Part shown: piece after piece, positions 23,102 to 34,134 of the stretch
How the letters are laid out: every line of letters starts with the position of its first letter
Numbering within the stretch: position 1 is the stretch's first letter
From: Cytidiella melzeri
Taxonomy: Eukaryota > Basidiomycota > Agaricomycetes > Polyporales > Irpicaceae
Assembly (NCBI GenBank): GCA_022592445.1
Contig: JABYQR010000033.1
Coordinates: 151,097 to 215,096, forward strand
Length of the DNA stretch: 64,000 nt
Direction: 5' to 3'
Position numbers and translations under genes: made by a program
Notes under the pieces: generated by a model
Databases searched by the model: none
What the model was told of the DNA's origin: nothing
What the model saw: only the letters and a program-made list of their open reading frames with translations

Positions 23102-23880
23102 ATGCCGCTTTCCCGCTATGTAGCTGTCAGCTCTGGTCGCAAGACCCCTTACTCCATCCCTGTCCGCAACAAAGTCACCGGACTTCAAGAACGCCTCACA
23201 GTCTCCAAGGAGACTCTGACAAGTTCAAAGACACTGGCAAGCCTCGCCGGCTCAAATACCCCGGCAACAAGCCCCTCATCAAGAGGATCGACCTTGAGGA
23301 GCAAGCTCGTACGGCTATTAAGCACAAAGAGAACCAAGCTCGCATGAGCAAGGTCTCTAGCCTCATGTCCCAGCTTAGCCTTCTCGACCGTATCGAGAAG
23401 CAAGAGAAGAAGGAAGCTGAAAAGCTTTCTCTTCTCCAACGTATCGAGGAGCGCAATCAACGCGCTTACATTCCCACTCCCTCTCCACTTCCCGCCAAAC
23501 TCCACTTCTGTAAGACGAAGCTTATGCTTCGTCAACAGGAGTTTGAACTGATGGTCACAGCAGCCTGTCAAAGGCTTGAGCCTGTGCTCAAGAAGCTGGA
23601 CGCCTCCTTCTCGAGTGTTGGGCAATCATCTAACCAGCAGCTCAACACTCAAAGGGAGAAAGCACAGCTACTGATCGGTCGTGTCTTCATGATTGAGCAG
23701 TGGTTCAAGGAGAATCACACGGACAAGATGTTGAATAGGGAATGGAGAATGTTAAAAAAGGACTTAAAGAGTTTAGGTAGAATAAGTTTTGTGGATATTC
23801 ATTGGAGATGGGGGTATATCTTAGAGCTACTAGAAGGGCTGTTCGACATGAACGCCTTTGTATATGCGGAAACAGAATAA
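23102..23880 (+). pseudogene. extra ORF upstream of gag (ORF0), frameshifted
   Basis: An ATG in good context (ACCATGCC, 23102) opens a frame reading MPLSRYVAVSSGRKTPYSIP. After about 40 codons the protein-like sequence moves to the frame that runs to 23880, so one indel near 23215-23230 is likely. The rest is rich in Lys/Glu helices (LDRIEKQEKKEAEKLSLLQR), a Pro-rich hinge (PTPSPLPAK) and a C-terminal block with REWRMLKKDLKSLGRISF. The ORF at 63022-63717 in the other gypsy family shows the same order. No known domain was recognised. It is separate from gag, which starts at 24048. Confidence 0.7.
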
Positions 23881-24047
23881 AATGTATGGGCTGACAAGCC
23901 TCATTTTACCTGGTTACAACTTCCTGAAAAGGATTTAATGTGTGAAAACAACTCTGACAAGAGTTCAATGTGTGAAAAGTGGTGTTTCTCTTCTTCTACT
24001 AGAAATAGTATTCTGTTTATCCTTTGCTAACTAAGAAATTAGAAGCA

Positions 24048-25506
24048 ATGGCCACTCAGTGCAACACCGGATCCAACGCTGCCCCCGCTGCTAACCTCAC
24101 CCATTCTGTTCCTTTTGGCAAGATTACGCCAATTGTTTATAACCCTTCTGTCAAAACCTTCGAGCAGCACATTTTCCACAACCTCACCATAGCCCAAAGG
24201 GCTTTTACTTGCACAGTTGAAGGAGAAGCAACAACTGCTATTGTCCATAATATGATGAATCAAATGGTTCTCATCTGGAACAATCAGTTGTCATTGCTGG
24301 AGGATAACCTCCAGGAATATGTCGATAAGGTTGCTCAAGACCTATATTTGCAGTCCGCTGCCAACACGCAAGTCCAGCGGATGGACACTGACCTCGACAT
24401 GGTCAAGACAACGATCACAAATGTGGTCAACCAGATCAACCAGCTTCCCTTGTTGCAAGGACAAGGAGGATCCTCGTGCCAGCCTAAGATTGGCGAACCC
24501 CCGGAGTTCAACGGCACCGATGGCAAGGTCAAGTTCAACGAGTGGCTGAACAAGATCTCTCTGTGGCTTGCCACGAGAATGTTGCTACAGACAGGCAACG
24601 TATTGCCGTCACGATGAACTGGCTCTCAGGCGCGGCGGCTCAACACATGGAGCTGCGGATCAAGAAGCTGACGAAGGGTCAGACAATTGGAACGTGGGAA
24701 GAGTTCGAAAACGAGCTCAAGGTACAGTACGGACAAAGGGACAACAAGGAAGGTGCTCAAAAGGAGCTCAATGCCTTGTTCAATAACATGGATCTGGCAC
24801 ATAAGAACTTTGTTAAGTACGCGGAACGCTTCCATACGCTTGGCAGGCTTTTTGGATACGAGGACGACCTGCTTATTCACAAGCTCAAGCACGTCATCAA
24901 GAAGGACATGCGGCTTGTCATGGTTGGAAAAGATGAAAATCAAATTCCAATGACTTGGCCGCAGTTCCGTGACCCCTTGCTTGACATTCACAAGAAGGTC
25001 TATCCGGAGAAAGCACAGGGCCAGATCCTTGCGAAAGGGAAGGATACGTCCACTCCTATGGAGGTGGATGCTGCGGATAAGAAGAAGAAGAAGAATCAGA
25101 AGCAGAACAAGGGCAAAAGCAAGGAGGTGAACTCGACTGAAAAGTCGGAAAAGTTCTGCCACATCCATAAGTCAAAGGACATAATACGGATGAGTGCATC
25201 CTCAACGGCCTAAAGAAGAAGCCCGATGAAAAGAAGAAGGATGTGAAGAAGGATGGCAAGTCTTTGGCGCCAAAGAAAATTCAAGCAGCAGATGCCGAGG
25301 ACTCAGGAACGGACAACGAGGCAGAAACCCCTAAGGCTTCGTCGTCTAAGACGAAAGACGTAAATACCGCGCGCCTAGAGTTGGCGGCTCATATTGAGGA
25401 GGTTCCAACGGAAGATGATGAACCTTTGACTCCTCACCCGTCCCCTCACAAGGGTAAAGGAAAAAAGCCAACCAAGGGCAAGGATTTTTTCCAAAGCATC
25501 ATGTGA
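24048..25506 (+). pseudogene. gag (capsid and nucleocapsid), frameshifted
   Basis: The start is ATG 24048 (AGCAATGG). The first frame runs to 24617, and the capsid domain (TWEEFENELKVQYG, KYAERFHTLGRLFGYEDDLL) continues in a second frame to 25213. The nucleocapsid knuckle is degraded: CHIH stands where CxxC is expected, and a one-base loss before the HNTDEC part pushes the remaining Lys-rich segment into a third frame ending at 25506. Gag would form the virus-like particle. Two frameshifts make it inactive as read. Confidence 0.85.
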
Positions 25507-26430
25507 CCCCCTGCGAACATGCATGCTTAGGCCCAGATACCCTCGATCTTTGTAACGTAGATACTGTCAAAAATGTAGTGCGTTCAAAGAATTCATTTTT
25601 TCTACCGGTTACAATTTGGGTATATGGAAAGAAAGTGCAGGTCGAAGCTCTGGTAGATTCAGGAGCCACAACCACGTTCATCAGTAAGTCAGTGGTTGAA
25701 AGTAACAATCTGGTCACAAATTAACTGGCATCACCGTTTAACGTCATCAACGTTGACGGTACTCCCAATAAAGATGGTCAAATCACTCACTCAGTACGTG
25801 CATACCTAGAAATAGGTTTGCACAGAGCAAGACAACACATGCTCGTTACTGATCTCGGTAGTAAACAAATGATTATTGGGATGACCTTCTTACGCCGCCA
25901 CAATCCGGAGATAGATTGGGCAAATGGCGAGTGGAGATTTACCAGATGTCCTGAACTCTGTGCCCCAAGAGCTCGTAAAAACATCACTGTAACTCAAGAA
26001 GAGATCGATGAACTTGAGTTACCTAAGGGACGTTCGGTGTCAGACAACCTGGACGGAATAGGAAGTGTCGACCCGGACAACCCTCACATCCACTGGATCA
26101 ACTTAGACAATCCAGAAGACGAAGAAATAGCAGAAATAATCGCTGAACTTTCTGGAAAGGAAGATGAGGGCTTTGAAGATGGCTTTGACGAACAAGAATC
26201 CGTCAATTGGAAGCCATTAGTACCAAAATATCTATGGGAATTTGGTGACATTTTTCAAAGAAAAAGTCAGAATGCATGCTGTTACGCAAACTGTACGATC
26301 ACGCGATCGAATATGAGGAAGGTGCCTCCCTTCCCAAAGCGGCTAAACTATACCCGCTGTCTCCAATGGAAAAGAATTCTCTAGATCAATGGATTGAAGA
26401 GGAACTCCGAGAAGGTTACATCCGCAAATG
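25503..26430 (+). pseudogene. pol: aspartic protease and linker
   Basis: The protease motif VEALVDSGATTTFISKS lies near 25640-25690, and the second conserved block MIIGMTFLRRHNPEIDW near 25870-25920. A TAA at about 25722-25724 interrupts them. The acidic linker that follows leads into the RT N-terminus, which is frameshifted near 26270-26430. Confidence 0.85.
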
Positions 26431-26933
26431 AAAAGTCCGATTGCAGCACCTGTGTTCTTCGTCAAGCAGAAAGATGGCTCGTTGCGCCTTGTGCAAGACT
26501 ACCAAAAACTGAACGACATCACGGTGAAAAACCGGTACCCCATACCTCGCATCAACAATTCAATCAATTCGTTAAGCAAGGCTAAGGTCTTCTCAAAGAT
26601 TGATCTTAGATGGGGATACAATAACGTTCGCATCCAAAGGGTGACGAATGTAAGACGGCGTTCATCACACACCGCGGCCTTTTCGAAGCCAAGGTGATGT
26701 ATTTCGGTCTCAGCAATGCACCTGCGACGTTCCAAGCCATGATGAATGAAATTCTGAGTAATTTGATCTTAGAAGGACATGTCATGGTGTATCTCGACGA
26801 CATCCTCATCTTCACTGAAGACAAGAAGGAAAACCGTCGCATCACACAGGAAGTGCTCAAGCGTTTACGCGAGAACGACCTATTTGCCAAACCGGAAAAT
26901 GCTTTTTTGAAAAAGATCGCATTGAGTACCTAG
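26428..26933 (+). pseudogene. pol: reverse transcriptase core
   Basis: 26428-26697 carries PVFFVKQKDGSLRLVQDYQK, PIPRI and KIDLRWGYNN. A one-base shift near 26640-26690 moves to 26694-26933 with YFGLSNAPATFQAMMNEIL and the intact catalytic box YLDDILIF. The catalytic residues are preserved but the frame is not. Confidence 0.9.
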
Positions 26934-26935
26934 CC

Positions 26936-28909
26936 ATGATCATTTCTCACAGACACATCGAGATGGATCCTGCCAAACTCACCGGAGTTACTGAGTGGCC
27001 ACGACCTGAAAAGGTTAAGCAAGTCCAAGCCTTCTTAGGCTTTGCCAACTTCTATCGGCGTTTCATCAAGGACTTTGCTAAACATGCGAAACCGCTTACT
27101 ATTTTGACAAAAAAGGACCAATCCTGGATCTGGAAAGATGCTCAGGAACAGGCTTTTACGTCAGCACCCATTCTGAGGATACCAGATGACAAAAACCCTT
27201 TCCGTCTGGAAACAGACGCTAGCGACTTTGCTACAGGAGCGGTACTATCACAACTGGATCCAGCTGACAAGCTGTGGCATGCAGTAGCCTTCTACTCTAA
27301 ATCACTCAACGTCCATGAACGTAACTATGAGATATACAATAAAGAGTTGTTGGCTATTATCCGCGCCCTGGAAGAGTATCGTCAACATCTGGAGGGACAT
27401 CCGATTACCGTAGAAATATGTTCGGATCACCAAAACCTGACATATTTCAGGAATGCCCAGAAGCTGACTCGGAGACAGATGCGATGGGCGTTATACCTCA
27501 CGCGATTCAATTTTGTGCTCTGGCAAAAACCCGGAAAGACCATGCTTACCGCAGATCCTCTTTCCAGGAGGCCAGATCATGAAGAGGGGGTAAATTCCGA
27601 TAACGAGGACAAAATTCTCCTTAAACCCGAGTTTTTTGCTATCTCTGCTATTGAAAACTCTCATGACTTGCCTATCAACAATGATGAAATCCTAAGACGG
27701 GTCAAGGAAGCACTCATGAATGACGAAGTTACCAAGGACTATCAGCAGTTACTTAACTCTGGTCCTAGGGAGTTCAAGAAATCACTAGAGGAATGGAATT
27801 TTGAGAGTGGATTACTCCTATACCGTAGAAAAGTCTACATCCTAAAAGATCAGAAATTAGACCTGAGACGCCAAATCATCCAGATGCATCACGATCTACC
27901 TTCTGCCGGACATCCTGGCAGATGGAAAATGTACAAACCGATCTCGAGAAACTACTGGTGGCCAGGTTTAACCACTGATGTCAAAAAATACGTGACAGGC
28001 TGTGACACATGTCAGCAGATGAAGACTCGTCCGCAACAGCCTTATGGACCACTCATCCCTAATCCGGTTCCGGCCAAACCATGGGATATCATGACTGTCG
28101 ACTTGATTACTCAGTTACCGGAGTCTGATGGCTTCAATGCTATCTGCGTAGTTGTAGACCGCCTTACTAAAAGGGCGCACTTCTTCCCTATTGTAAACGA
28201 GTTCTCGCCAAAAGATCTTGCAGCTCTACTCTATGAGAGAGTCTGGACCCTTCACGGGTTACCTTTGCAAATCATTTCCGACCAAGGTCCACAATTTGCA
28301 GCAGATTTATTCCAGGAATGGTGTAAAATGCTAGGGATAGAATCTACAATGACTACCACATATCATCCGCAAACTGATGGTCAAACTGAACGAGTTAATC
28401 AAACGCTCAAACAGTATCTGCGTTGTTACGTTGATCAACTACACAACGACTGGGCTAGACTGCTCAGCTCGGCTGAGTTTGCATACAACAATGCAGCGCA
28501 CGAGGGAACTAAGCACTCGCCTTTCTACCTCGAATACGGCAGACACCCTAGAGCTGGTCCAACGCTCACTAAGGACCTGAAGAGGTCTGACATGAATGAC
28601 ATCATGTGGAGCCACTTGCAAGCTCAAGAGCATGCTAAAGCGGCCTTACAACTTGCAGCTGAACGCATGAAGTGGTACTACGACAAGCATGTCCAGAAGG
28701 TCTCCTTCAACGAAGGCAATCAGGTCATGCTAGATCTGAGAGACTATCAAAAATCTGGACATAAGCTGTCAGCCAAGTACGATAGCCCATTCAAGACTGC
28801 TGAAAAGCTCTCGCTAGTCACATTCAGACTGGAATGGCCTGAACGTTCACCAAGGATACATCCTGTATTCCATGCAAGCAAGTTGGTACCGTACAATGAA
28901 CCTGAATGA
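26936..28909 (+). CDS. pol: RT thumb, RNase H and integrase (657 codons open)
   Basis: A single open frame covers the RT connection (FLGFANFYRRFIKDFAK), RNase H (LETDASDFATGAVLSQ, NYEIYNKELLAI, SDHQNLTYF) and the HHCC zinc-binding head of integrase (HHDLPSAGHPG, CDTCQQMK). The DDE core follows (TVDLITQLP, SDQGPQFAADLF, QTDGQTERVNQTLKQYL), with the usual KLSAKYDSPF and HPVFHASKLVPY tail. The upstream stop at about 26931 and the stop at 28907-28909 detach it from RT and chromodomain, so it is one open part of a broken polyprotein. Its integrity suggests fairly recent activity. Confidence 0.92.
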   Translation: MIISHRHIEMDPAKLTGVTEWPRPEKVKQVQAFLGFANFYRRFIKDFAKHAKPLTILTKKDQSWIWKDAQEQAFTSAPILRIPDDKNPFRLETDASDFATGAVLSQLDPADKLWHAVAFYSKSLNVHERNYEIYNKELLAIIRALEEYRQHLEGHPITVEICSDHQNLTYFRNAQKLTRRQMRWALYLTRFNFVLWQKPGKTMLTADPLSRRPDHEEGVNSDNEDKILLKPEFFAISAIENSHDLPINNDEILRRVKEALMNDEVTKDYQQLLNSGPREFKKSLEEWNFESGLLLYRRKVYILKDQKLDLRRQIIQMHHDLPSAGHPGRWKMYKPISRNYWWPGLTTDVKKYVTGCDTCQQMKTRPQQPYGPLIPNPVPAKPWDIMTVDLITQLPESDGFNAICVVVDRLTKRAHFFPIVNEFSPKDLAALLYERVWTLHGLPLQIISDQGPQFAADLFQEWCKMLGIESTMTTTYHPQTDGQTERVNQTLKQYLRCYVDQLHNDWARLLSSAEFAYNNAAHEGTKHSPFYLEYGRHPRAGPTLTKDLKRSDMNDIMWSHLQAQEHAKAALQLAAERMKWYYDKHVQKVSFNEGNQVMLDLRDYQKSGHKLSAKYDSPFKTAEKLSLVTFRLEWPERSPRIHPVFHASKLVPYNEPE

Positions 28910-29162
28910 AGGCCAAAAGCTAGAGATGTCTCCGCCAGATATCATTGACAGAGAAGAAGAATACAAAGTCGAGAAGATTCTCAAGTCAAGATGTACAGGT
29001 CGTGCCAAAAAGCTTCAGTATTACATACACTGGAAAGGCTACGGACCGAACGACGACACATGGGAACCTGTAGAAAACATCACGCACGCTCAAGAAGCAA
29101 TCAAGAAATTCTACGACAATCATCCCCGAGCTATCCGCTCAGCTACAATCTACTGTGTATAA
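28872..29162 (+). pseudogene. pol: C-terminal chromodomain
   Basis: A +1 shift relative to the integrase frame leads into EEYKVEKILKSRCTGRAKKL, YYIHWKGYGPNDDTWEPVEN and AIKKFYDNHP. The aromatic positions Y...W...Y/W of a methyl-lysine-reading chromodomain are visible. In chromoviruses this module directs integration to heterochromatin, in keeping with the repeat-dense landing site here. Confidence 0.93.
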
Positions 29163-29384
29163 AGTTACGAACAACACACCAAGGATCATCCACAATCCAA
29201 TGACGCAACTGAGAAGGGTACAGACTAGACTACCATCAGCCAATGAGGTGATAACCCCGTCAGTGATGTCGGTAGAAGCCGCTAGAGTCACTCGGAACTG
29301 CTTAGGCATCCTCTTGACAATGGTGAAAAAGTGGACTCAATGACCAAGGTGTTCGTTCAAAACTCTTTGCACGGAGTTCAAAGC

Positions 29385-29396
29385 AAGAAGGGGGGG
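29385..29396 (+). promoter_or_regulatory. polypurine tract of LTR-B element
   Basis: AAGAAGGGGGGG lies 3 nt before the 3' LTR and would prime plus-strand synthesis. Confidence 0.8.
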
Positions 29397-29399
29397 TAA

Positions 29400-30057
29400 T
29401 GTCACAGATTTTCAATGTTTCTACAAGACTTGCCTTACCAGGCAACGGTATTATTGGGAATATTTAAGTGCTTATCCAGCGCTTATCCAGCGTCTATTTA
29501 GGCGCTTATCCAGCGCTTATCTGGCACTTATCAGGCGCTTATTCCGGTGCTTATTCTCAGTGCCTATCAATTGATGCGCTGATGTGCTCCTTTCCTTATC
29601 TGTGTATCACATGATGGAACTCTCCGGAACCTTGTGGAACATGCTGGAACTATGATGTCATAGTTCTTAGAACCTTCTGGAAAAGTCTAGCCTTGTCTTA
29701 GAACAAGCTAGAACAAGTCTAGCCTTGGGACTGGGTCATGGGGTCAGGTCATGGGGACAATTGCTATTGGTTGATTATTAAAGTGGCACCACTAGGGCAT
29801 AGGGCATGCTTAGTAAGGTAGATTACTTCGCTTACTCATGTAGGTATTAGGGGTCTTAGGGTAGTACCTGGGGTCCTCCCCTTCATGTATATATAGAGGC
29901 ACTCCTGAGGGCATATCCCCTCAGTCTTATCCACTCTGTTGATCAATGACTACTCTGTACTCTCCAGTACTCACTCTCACCCACACTCTACTCTCTATCT
30001 CATTATCTTCCCCTTCAGTTTAACAACTATCTGGTGAGTGTAACCTTAACTGTTACA
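29400..30057 (+). repeat. 3' LTR-B
   Basis: 658 bp, TGTCACAG to CTGTTACA, with the same TATATATA and CAGTCTTATCCA (29922-29933) as the 5' LTR. Confidence 0.93.
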
Positions 30058-30132
30058 AAGACCCCTAATACCTACATGAGTAAGCAAAGTAATATACCTT
30101 ACTGAGCATGCCCTATGCCCTAGCGGTGCTAC
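30058..30132 (-). repeat. older LTR-B, right part
   Basis: Continues the reverse-complement LTR-B begun at 21705-21909 and is cut off at about 30132, where the Harbinger exon begins. The AAGAC duplication occupies its first 5 bp. Confidence 0.85.
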
Positions 30133-30845
30133 TCGCAGAACCTGGCGTAATGGTTGGGTAATGTATGATGGCACGATTGTAGTTCTCAGCTCAAAGCCAG
30201 CTCAGAATGGTGATGCGTACTACACTCGGAAGTGTAATTATGGACTTAATGTTCAGGTACGTGTTAGATCATAGTAATATTCAGCATTCTCATTTTTGTT
30301 TCTTCAGATTGGAAACATTCCAAGTTCATTGTGAATTGTGGATTACTCGCACGGTCTCGTTGGTTCAGCACACAATGCAAGTGCCTTTGAGCATACTGCA
30401 GCTGCGAAGTACCCAGACTGGTTCTTTGAAGAAGGTGAGTTTGCTTGGACCGACTCAGCATATTCCTGCAATGAGAGGACAATTCCCGTTCACAAGAAAC
30501 CTGCATCTCTTCATCCACACAACAAGCTCTTTGACACCATTGTTGCAGGATTTTGTGTCTGGTCAGAGCACTGTATGGGCGCTCTGAAAGGTTGCTGGCA
30601 GTGCTTGAGAGGTCTTTGAGTCCCAATCCGCAACAACCACAAGCATCTGCAAGCTTGCCGCTGGATCACAATTACAATCATTCTACATAATCTTTGCATC
30701 GACATCGAAGGCAGCGAAAACATAGATAGGTTTATTGGTGTGCTTGCAGGACAAGAAGAAGTGGCAGATGTTGGAGAGGTTCAAGAAGCAGTAATCTTGC
30801 AGAAAACAACAACAAACGACAGCAGTTGGTTGACAAGCTTGTAGC
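30133..30845 (+). pseudogene. second PIF/Harbinger-type transposase fragment
   Basis: The exon 30133-30256 (GWVMYDGTIVVLSSKPA, YYTRKCNYGLNVQ) is spliced over a 51-nt intron (30257-30307) to IGNIPSSL, then a TGA, then IVDYSHGLVGSAHNASAFEH. Downstream lie FAWTDSAYSCNERTIPVHKK (catalytic Asp) and WSEHCMGALKG (Glu). The C-terminal helix ACRWITITIILHNLCIDIEG is typical of this family. The TGA sits where these proteins usually have Arg, so a CGA to TGA change is likely. The N-terminal part is missing, removed at the LTR junction. Confidence 0.85.
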
Positions 30846-31022
30846 TTTCAAAGCGTTATAATAGATCAAAGTTTGGGTATTTAAGATATCTACATCTGAA
30901 TTATTTGACCTGTTGGGTATACTATACACTCGAAGTGTGAGCGGAAACAAAACCGCGACAACCGCAAATGCGACCGTGACAGATTGTGACTGCTTACATC
31001 ACCTTCCTGTTTGGGGTGATAG

Positions 31023-33044
31023 ATGCCTGAGCTGCGAGCTGCGCCAACTCTGAGCAACCCTATTGGTGAGTTCCTGTGTATCTGCACAGACCATTGGCTG
31101 ACACAGCACAACAGATGGAGGTGTCAATCCAGCGCAACACTACTTCTCCATCGGGGAGATGAACACCATGCTCGAAGCATATGGCCAACCACTGCTCTGC
31201 TCACCCTCTCCAGAGCCAGAGCCGCAGGCTGGTCCTCAACGACCAGCGTCGGTAGAGCGGCTCAATTGGGCAACTTGGAAAGGTATATATATACCTTCAA
31301 CATTTTGCTGTCTTCACACTAATATGGTATGACAGACAATGGTGCTAATCCGCCGCAGTCCTACGATAGTGTTGCTGAGATCAATGCCACTCGAGAAGCT
31401 TACGGCCAACTCCCGATTGGACATGCTTTTGCGCCTCCACCTCCGCAGCTGGATCAGGAGCACAGCAATGATGCCACTCATGTGCAGCACAACCCCGCTA
31501 TTGGGGATGCACCACCAGGTGTAGCTGTTGCAGTACCAGCAGTCTTGGCAGACGCAGAAATTGCCCAAGAGCTCTCTGCCACTACATCCACTGGTGAGTA
31601 TGTAGCTGCTTCTATTGCTGGCATACTCATAGCATCTCTTGCAGACAAAGGCAGCAAGATATTGACCAATGTTGGGATCACGAGGTCTGTCTTAGCGGCA
31701 AAGCAGACTGTGCGAGGTAAAGCGACATCAACGAAAGAAGAGAAGAACAAAGCAAGGGAGATATGCTATAGTAATAGGCTTACACTTTCAGACTTCATCA
31801 AGAGTACGCTTGCAGTGCATGGTCTTCAGGACATTTATGTTATTAGTGTTGGATCCGGGCCTGCATTCAAGATGTGGTAGAAAGGGAGTGTGTGAGTATG
31901 CTCTCGTTGATTACCTGCTCCGGGCCTCATTAATCCTCTATGTCAGTAGCGGGAAGACACATGCACCTGTGGTCAACACTGATCCTGACTTTGTGGACCC
32001 TCTTCGGGATATCTTGGCGAAGATGCAAGGAAATCGGAGCATGAGTGTATCAGTCTTGTTTGATCTCAATAAAATTGCCTCGTACCGTGTTGAACAGGGA
32101 AGTGCTTTGTTGTTCTCCTATTGCTATATAGTCTGAGCAATGTCTTTGCTTAGCCGCTTGGCGCAGGATATGATCCTCATCTCGAGGTTGCCTTTGGTAC
32201 ACAGGTGAGCCATGCACCTTTGCTTTTGCAAACAGCTCAATAGGAACGAGTGATAGGTACCCCATGTATTGCAGTTTGGCATTGAGGATCAGCTCCACGG
32301 AGCAAAGATTCTTGAGCTTCAGCGCAAGTGGGAGTGTAATGATCACCATAGCGAGAATGGTGGTGCGGGATGCTTTTACTCGTTGGCATCTGGTCAGTAT
32401 CACACCCTGACTAACCAATGCCTCAAGATGTGGTCGGTGGCTATCGTAAGTTTTCTGTTGCAGCTGTGGCCTTCATATGTAATTCTTGTATACTTTGCAC
32501 AAATCGCAGGAAAGGCTACACTAGAAACACCCCCCCTCCAAAATGCTGGATGGTGGTCACACTGGTGTACAATTCAAGCCCCATGGCTTCAGTTGGATCG
32601 TGCTCCACCAGTGGTGCATCCTTGGGCTCCGGTACGGGAGATGTCACTTTGTTGCTGACCACAACAATGTTGTCAATGGTAGTCATGTGCATGCAGCACA
32701 TGACTGAGTCCTTTACTGCTCGTTGTAGTGGTCTGAGTACTCATGCCACAGCAGTTGTACCAATTACCATGAGTACAGGCCCCAAGATTTGCCGTGCCAC
32801 TGTTCCGATAGGTAGTGAAGTCCTTCGATGCGTACAAGACTTCCTCACAGAGCAGAAAGTTGATCTCACGGCATTTGTAGATGTTCTAATTGCTCACAAT
32901 TTTACTCCTGACCTTATAACACATGTTTCAATTTCTCGGCTGATGGAGGTCCTTGGTGGTGTAGCAGAGGGAAAGGCATTGAAGTTCCAGTTGTTTTCTC
33001 GAAGTTGGCACTCTTGGCTGACTGAAGCACAAGATTTAAAATGA
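31023..33044 (+). pseudogene. multi-exon hypothetical protein with SAM-like C-terminus
   Basis: Exons 31023-31065, 31115-31282, 31336-31593 and 31645-31891 and one from 31947 join in frame through canonical introns; three junctions rebuild the same Asp codon. The protein begins MPELRAAPTLSNPIDGGVNP. It includes KEEKNKAREICYSNRLTLSD and a block with DFVDPLRDILAKMQGNRSMS. Further exons carry LQRKWECNDHHSE...WSVAI and a C-terminal helical domain ending EVLGGVAEGKALKFQLF that resembles a SAM-like fold. One in-frame TAG (31878-31880) follows a Trp codon where WW is expected. The stretch 32095-32270 does not read cleanly. I recall similar unnamed proteins in basidiomycete genomes but cannot give a function. 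Confidence 0.5.
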
Positions 33045-33070
33045 TTTTGCATCTGTTACTACAAATTTTG

Positions 33071-34134
33071 TATCTACTCATAGCCACAGTTGTCAATCCA
33101 GCCTAATGCATCTTCCGCGGTTATTGACAATGATTCATGGTGAATCAACCATGGCCGTACTTCTGCACTGATAGCTTCCACCTCATGTTGAAGCCAAGCC
33201 TTCAAGCTATGGAAGGCCTGCTCGATGGGATTCATATCGGGAGAGTATGGCGGTAGAAAGATCAATTTAGCTCCTACATATTTTGTGATCAGAGTGATTG
33301 TAAGCATGCGAAGAGTTACTTACCACATTAAACCTCAACAATCTGATGGACCACTTTGTGGTGAATAGCACCATTGTCAAAAACTACAACACTACAAGGT
33401 CCGGGATATGGATTTAGAATTGGAACCTAACATTCTAATTATAAGCTCTATAGATGCCTGTCATTGAAGCTAAACATACCACTTGTTGCTTGAGAAACCC
33501 AATGAACCGCTCTTTTGTTACTGAACCTTCAAAGATGTCCAGTGCAACCATTCCATCTACAGTGAGTGCCAGCAGTGCAGAATATCACTGGCCACAGCAA
33601 AAAAATCTGTTGTTGCACACATGCCTGCCCAAGACAACTCCATCCTTCAGTTTGTTGATTGGTGAGATCATCAACACTGGACTTGTCCAACCATACAAAG
33701 GACTCCTTGGGTATGTTGGCACATACCCCATGCCATGTTGCATGAAGGAGGTCGTCACGTTCTGCTGCTGCTCGAGAGATAGATTTATGAGAGTACGCAA
33801 GTCGAGGCATTGTTCGGGATAGAGTGGCAATTGAAACATGAACATCTTGTGTATCGAGTAAGTGGGTCTGAATTTTGTCAAGGTAGAGTGCGGGATTGGC
33901 CTCCACCAGAGAGAGGATGAAGTTGAGGTTGTCTGTATGGGGAGCACGATTACAACTTCTCGGATGCACGAAGGGACTCCAGCCTCGCCATACTCCCAGT
34001 ATAATCAAAAAAAATTTGTATACTGTTGCTTTTGAGCACCCAGCCAAATCCACGATATCTGAGATGGGGAGTTTATCAACAATGGCCCAGCTCAAAATGA
34101 GCTCGCGCAGCTGTTGCGACAGATGGGGCAACAT
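33071..34134 (-). pseudogene. Tc1/mariner-type DDE transposase, nearly intact
   Basis: Reading downward from 34134: a helix-turn-helix start (ISDIVDLAGCSKATVYKFF), then FVWLDKSSVDDLTNQ (first Asp), GMVALDIFEGSVTKERFIGF, an intron, and LNPYPGPCSVVVFDNGAIHH (second Asp). After another intron comes FLPPYSPDMNPIEQAF (Glu), ending at 33071. All three catalytic residues are present. Damage is limited to a one-base surplus in a T7 run near 33598 and a TGA nearby where Arg is expected. Terminal inverted repeats could not be defined. It would move its element by cut and paste into TA sites. Confidence 0.8.

Larger units (their letters stand above)
21910..30057 (+). mobile_element. full-length Ty3/gypsy chromovirus (LTR-B), AAGAC target duplication
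   Basis: 8148 bp from TGTCACAG to CTGTTACA with two LTRs (615 and 658 bp). It carries an extra leader-proximal ORF, gag, protease, RT, RNase H, integrase and a chromodomain. The 5 bp before (21905-21909) and after (30058-30062) are both AAGAC. Domain order and the chromodomain place it among the chromoviruses. Coding is broken by several single-base frame changes and stops, so it is probably non-autonomous although structurally complete. Confidence 0.95.

Noticed and set aside
26936..28909. Host integrase-like gene
   Set aside because: Its position between RT and chromodomain inside LTRs with a target duplication shows it is part of the retroelement pol.
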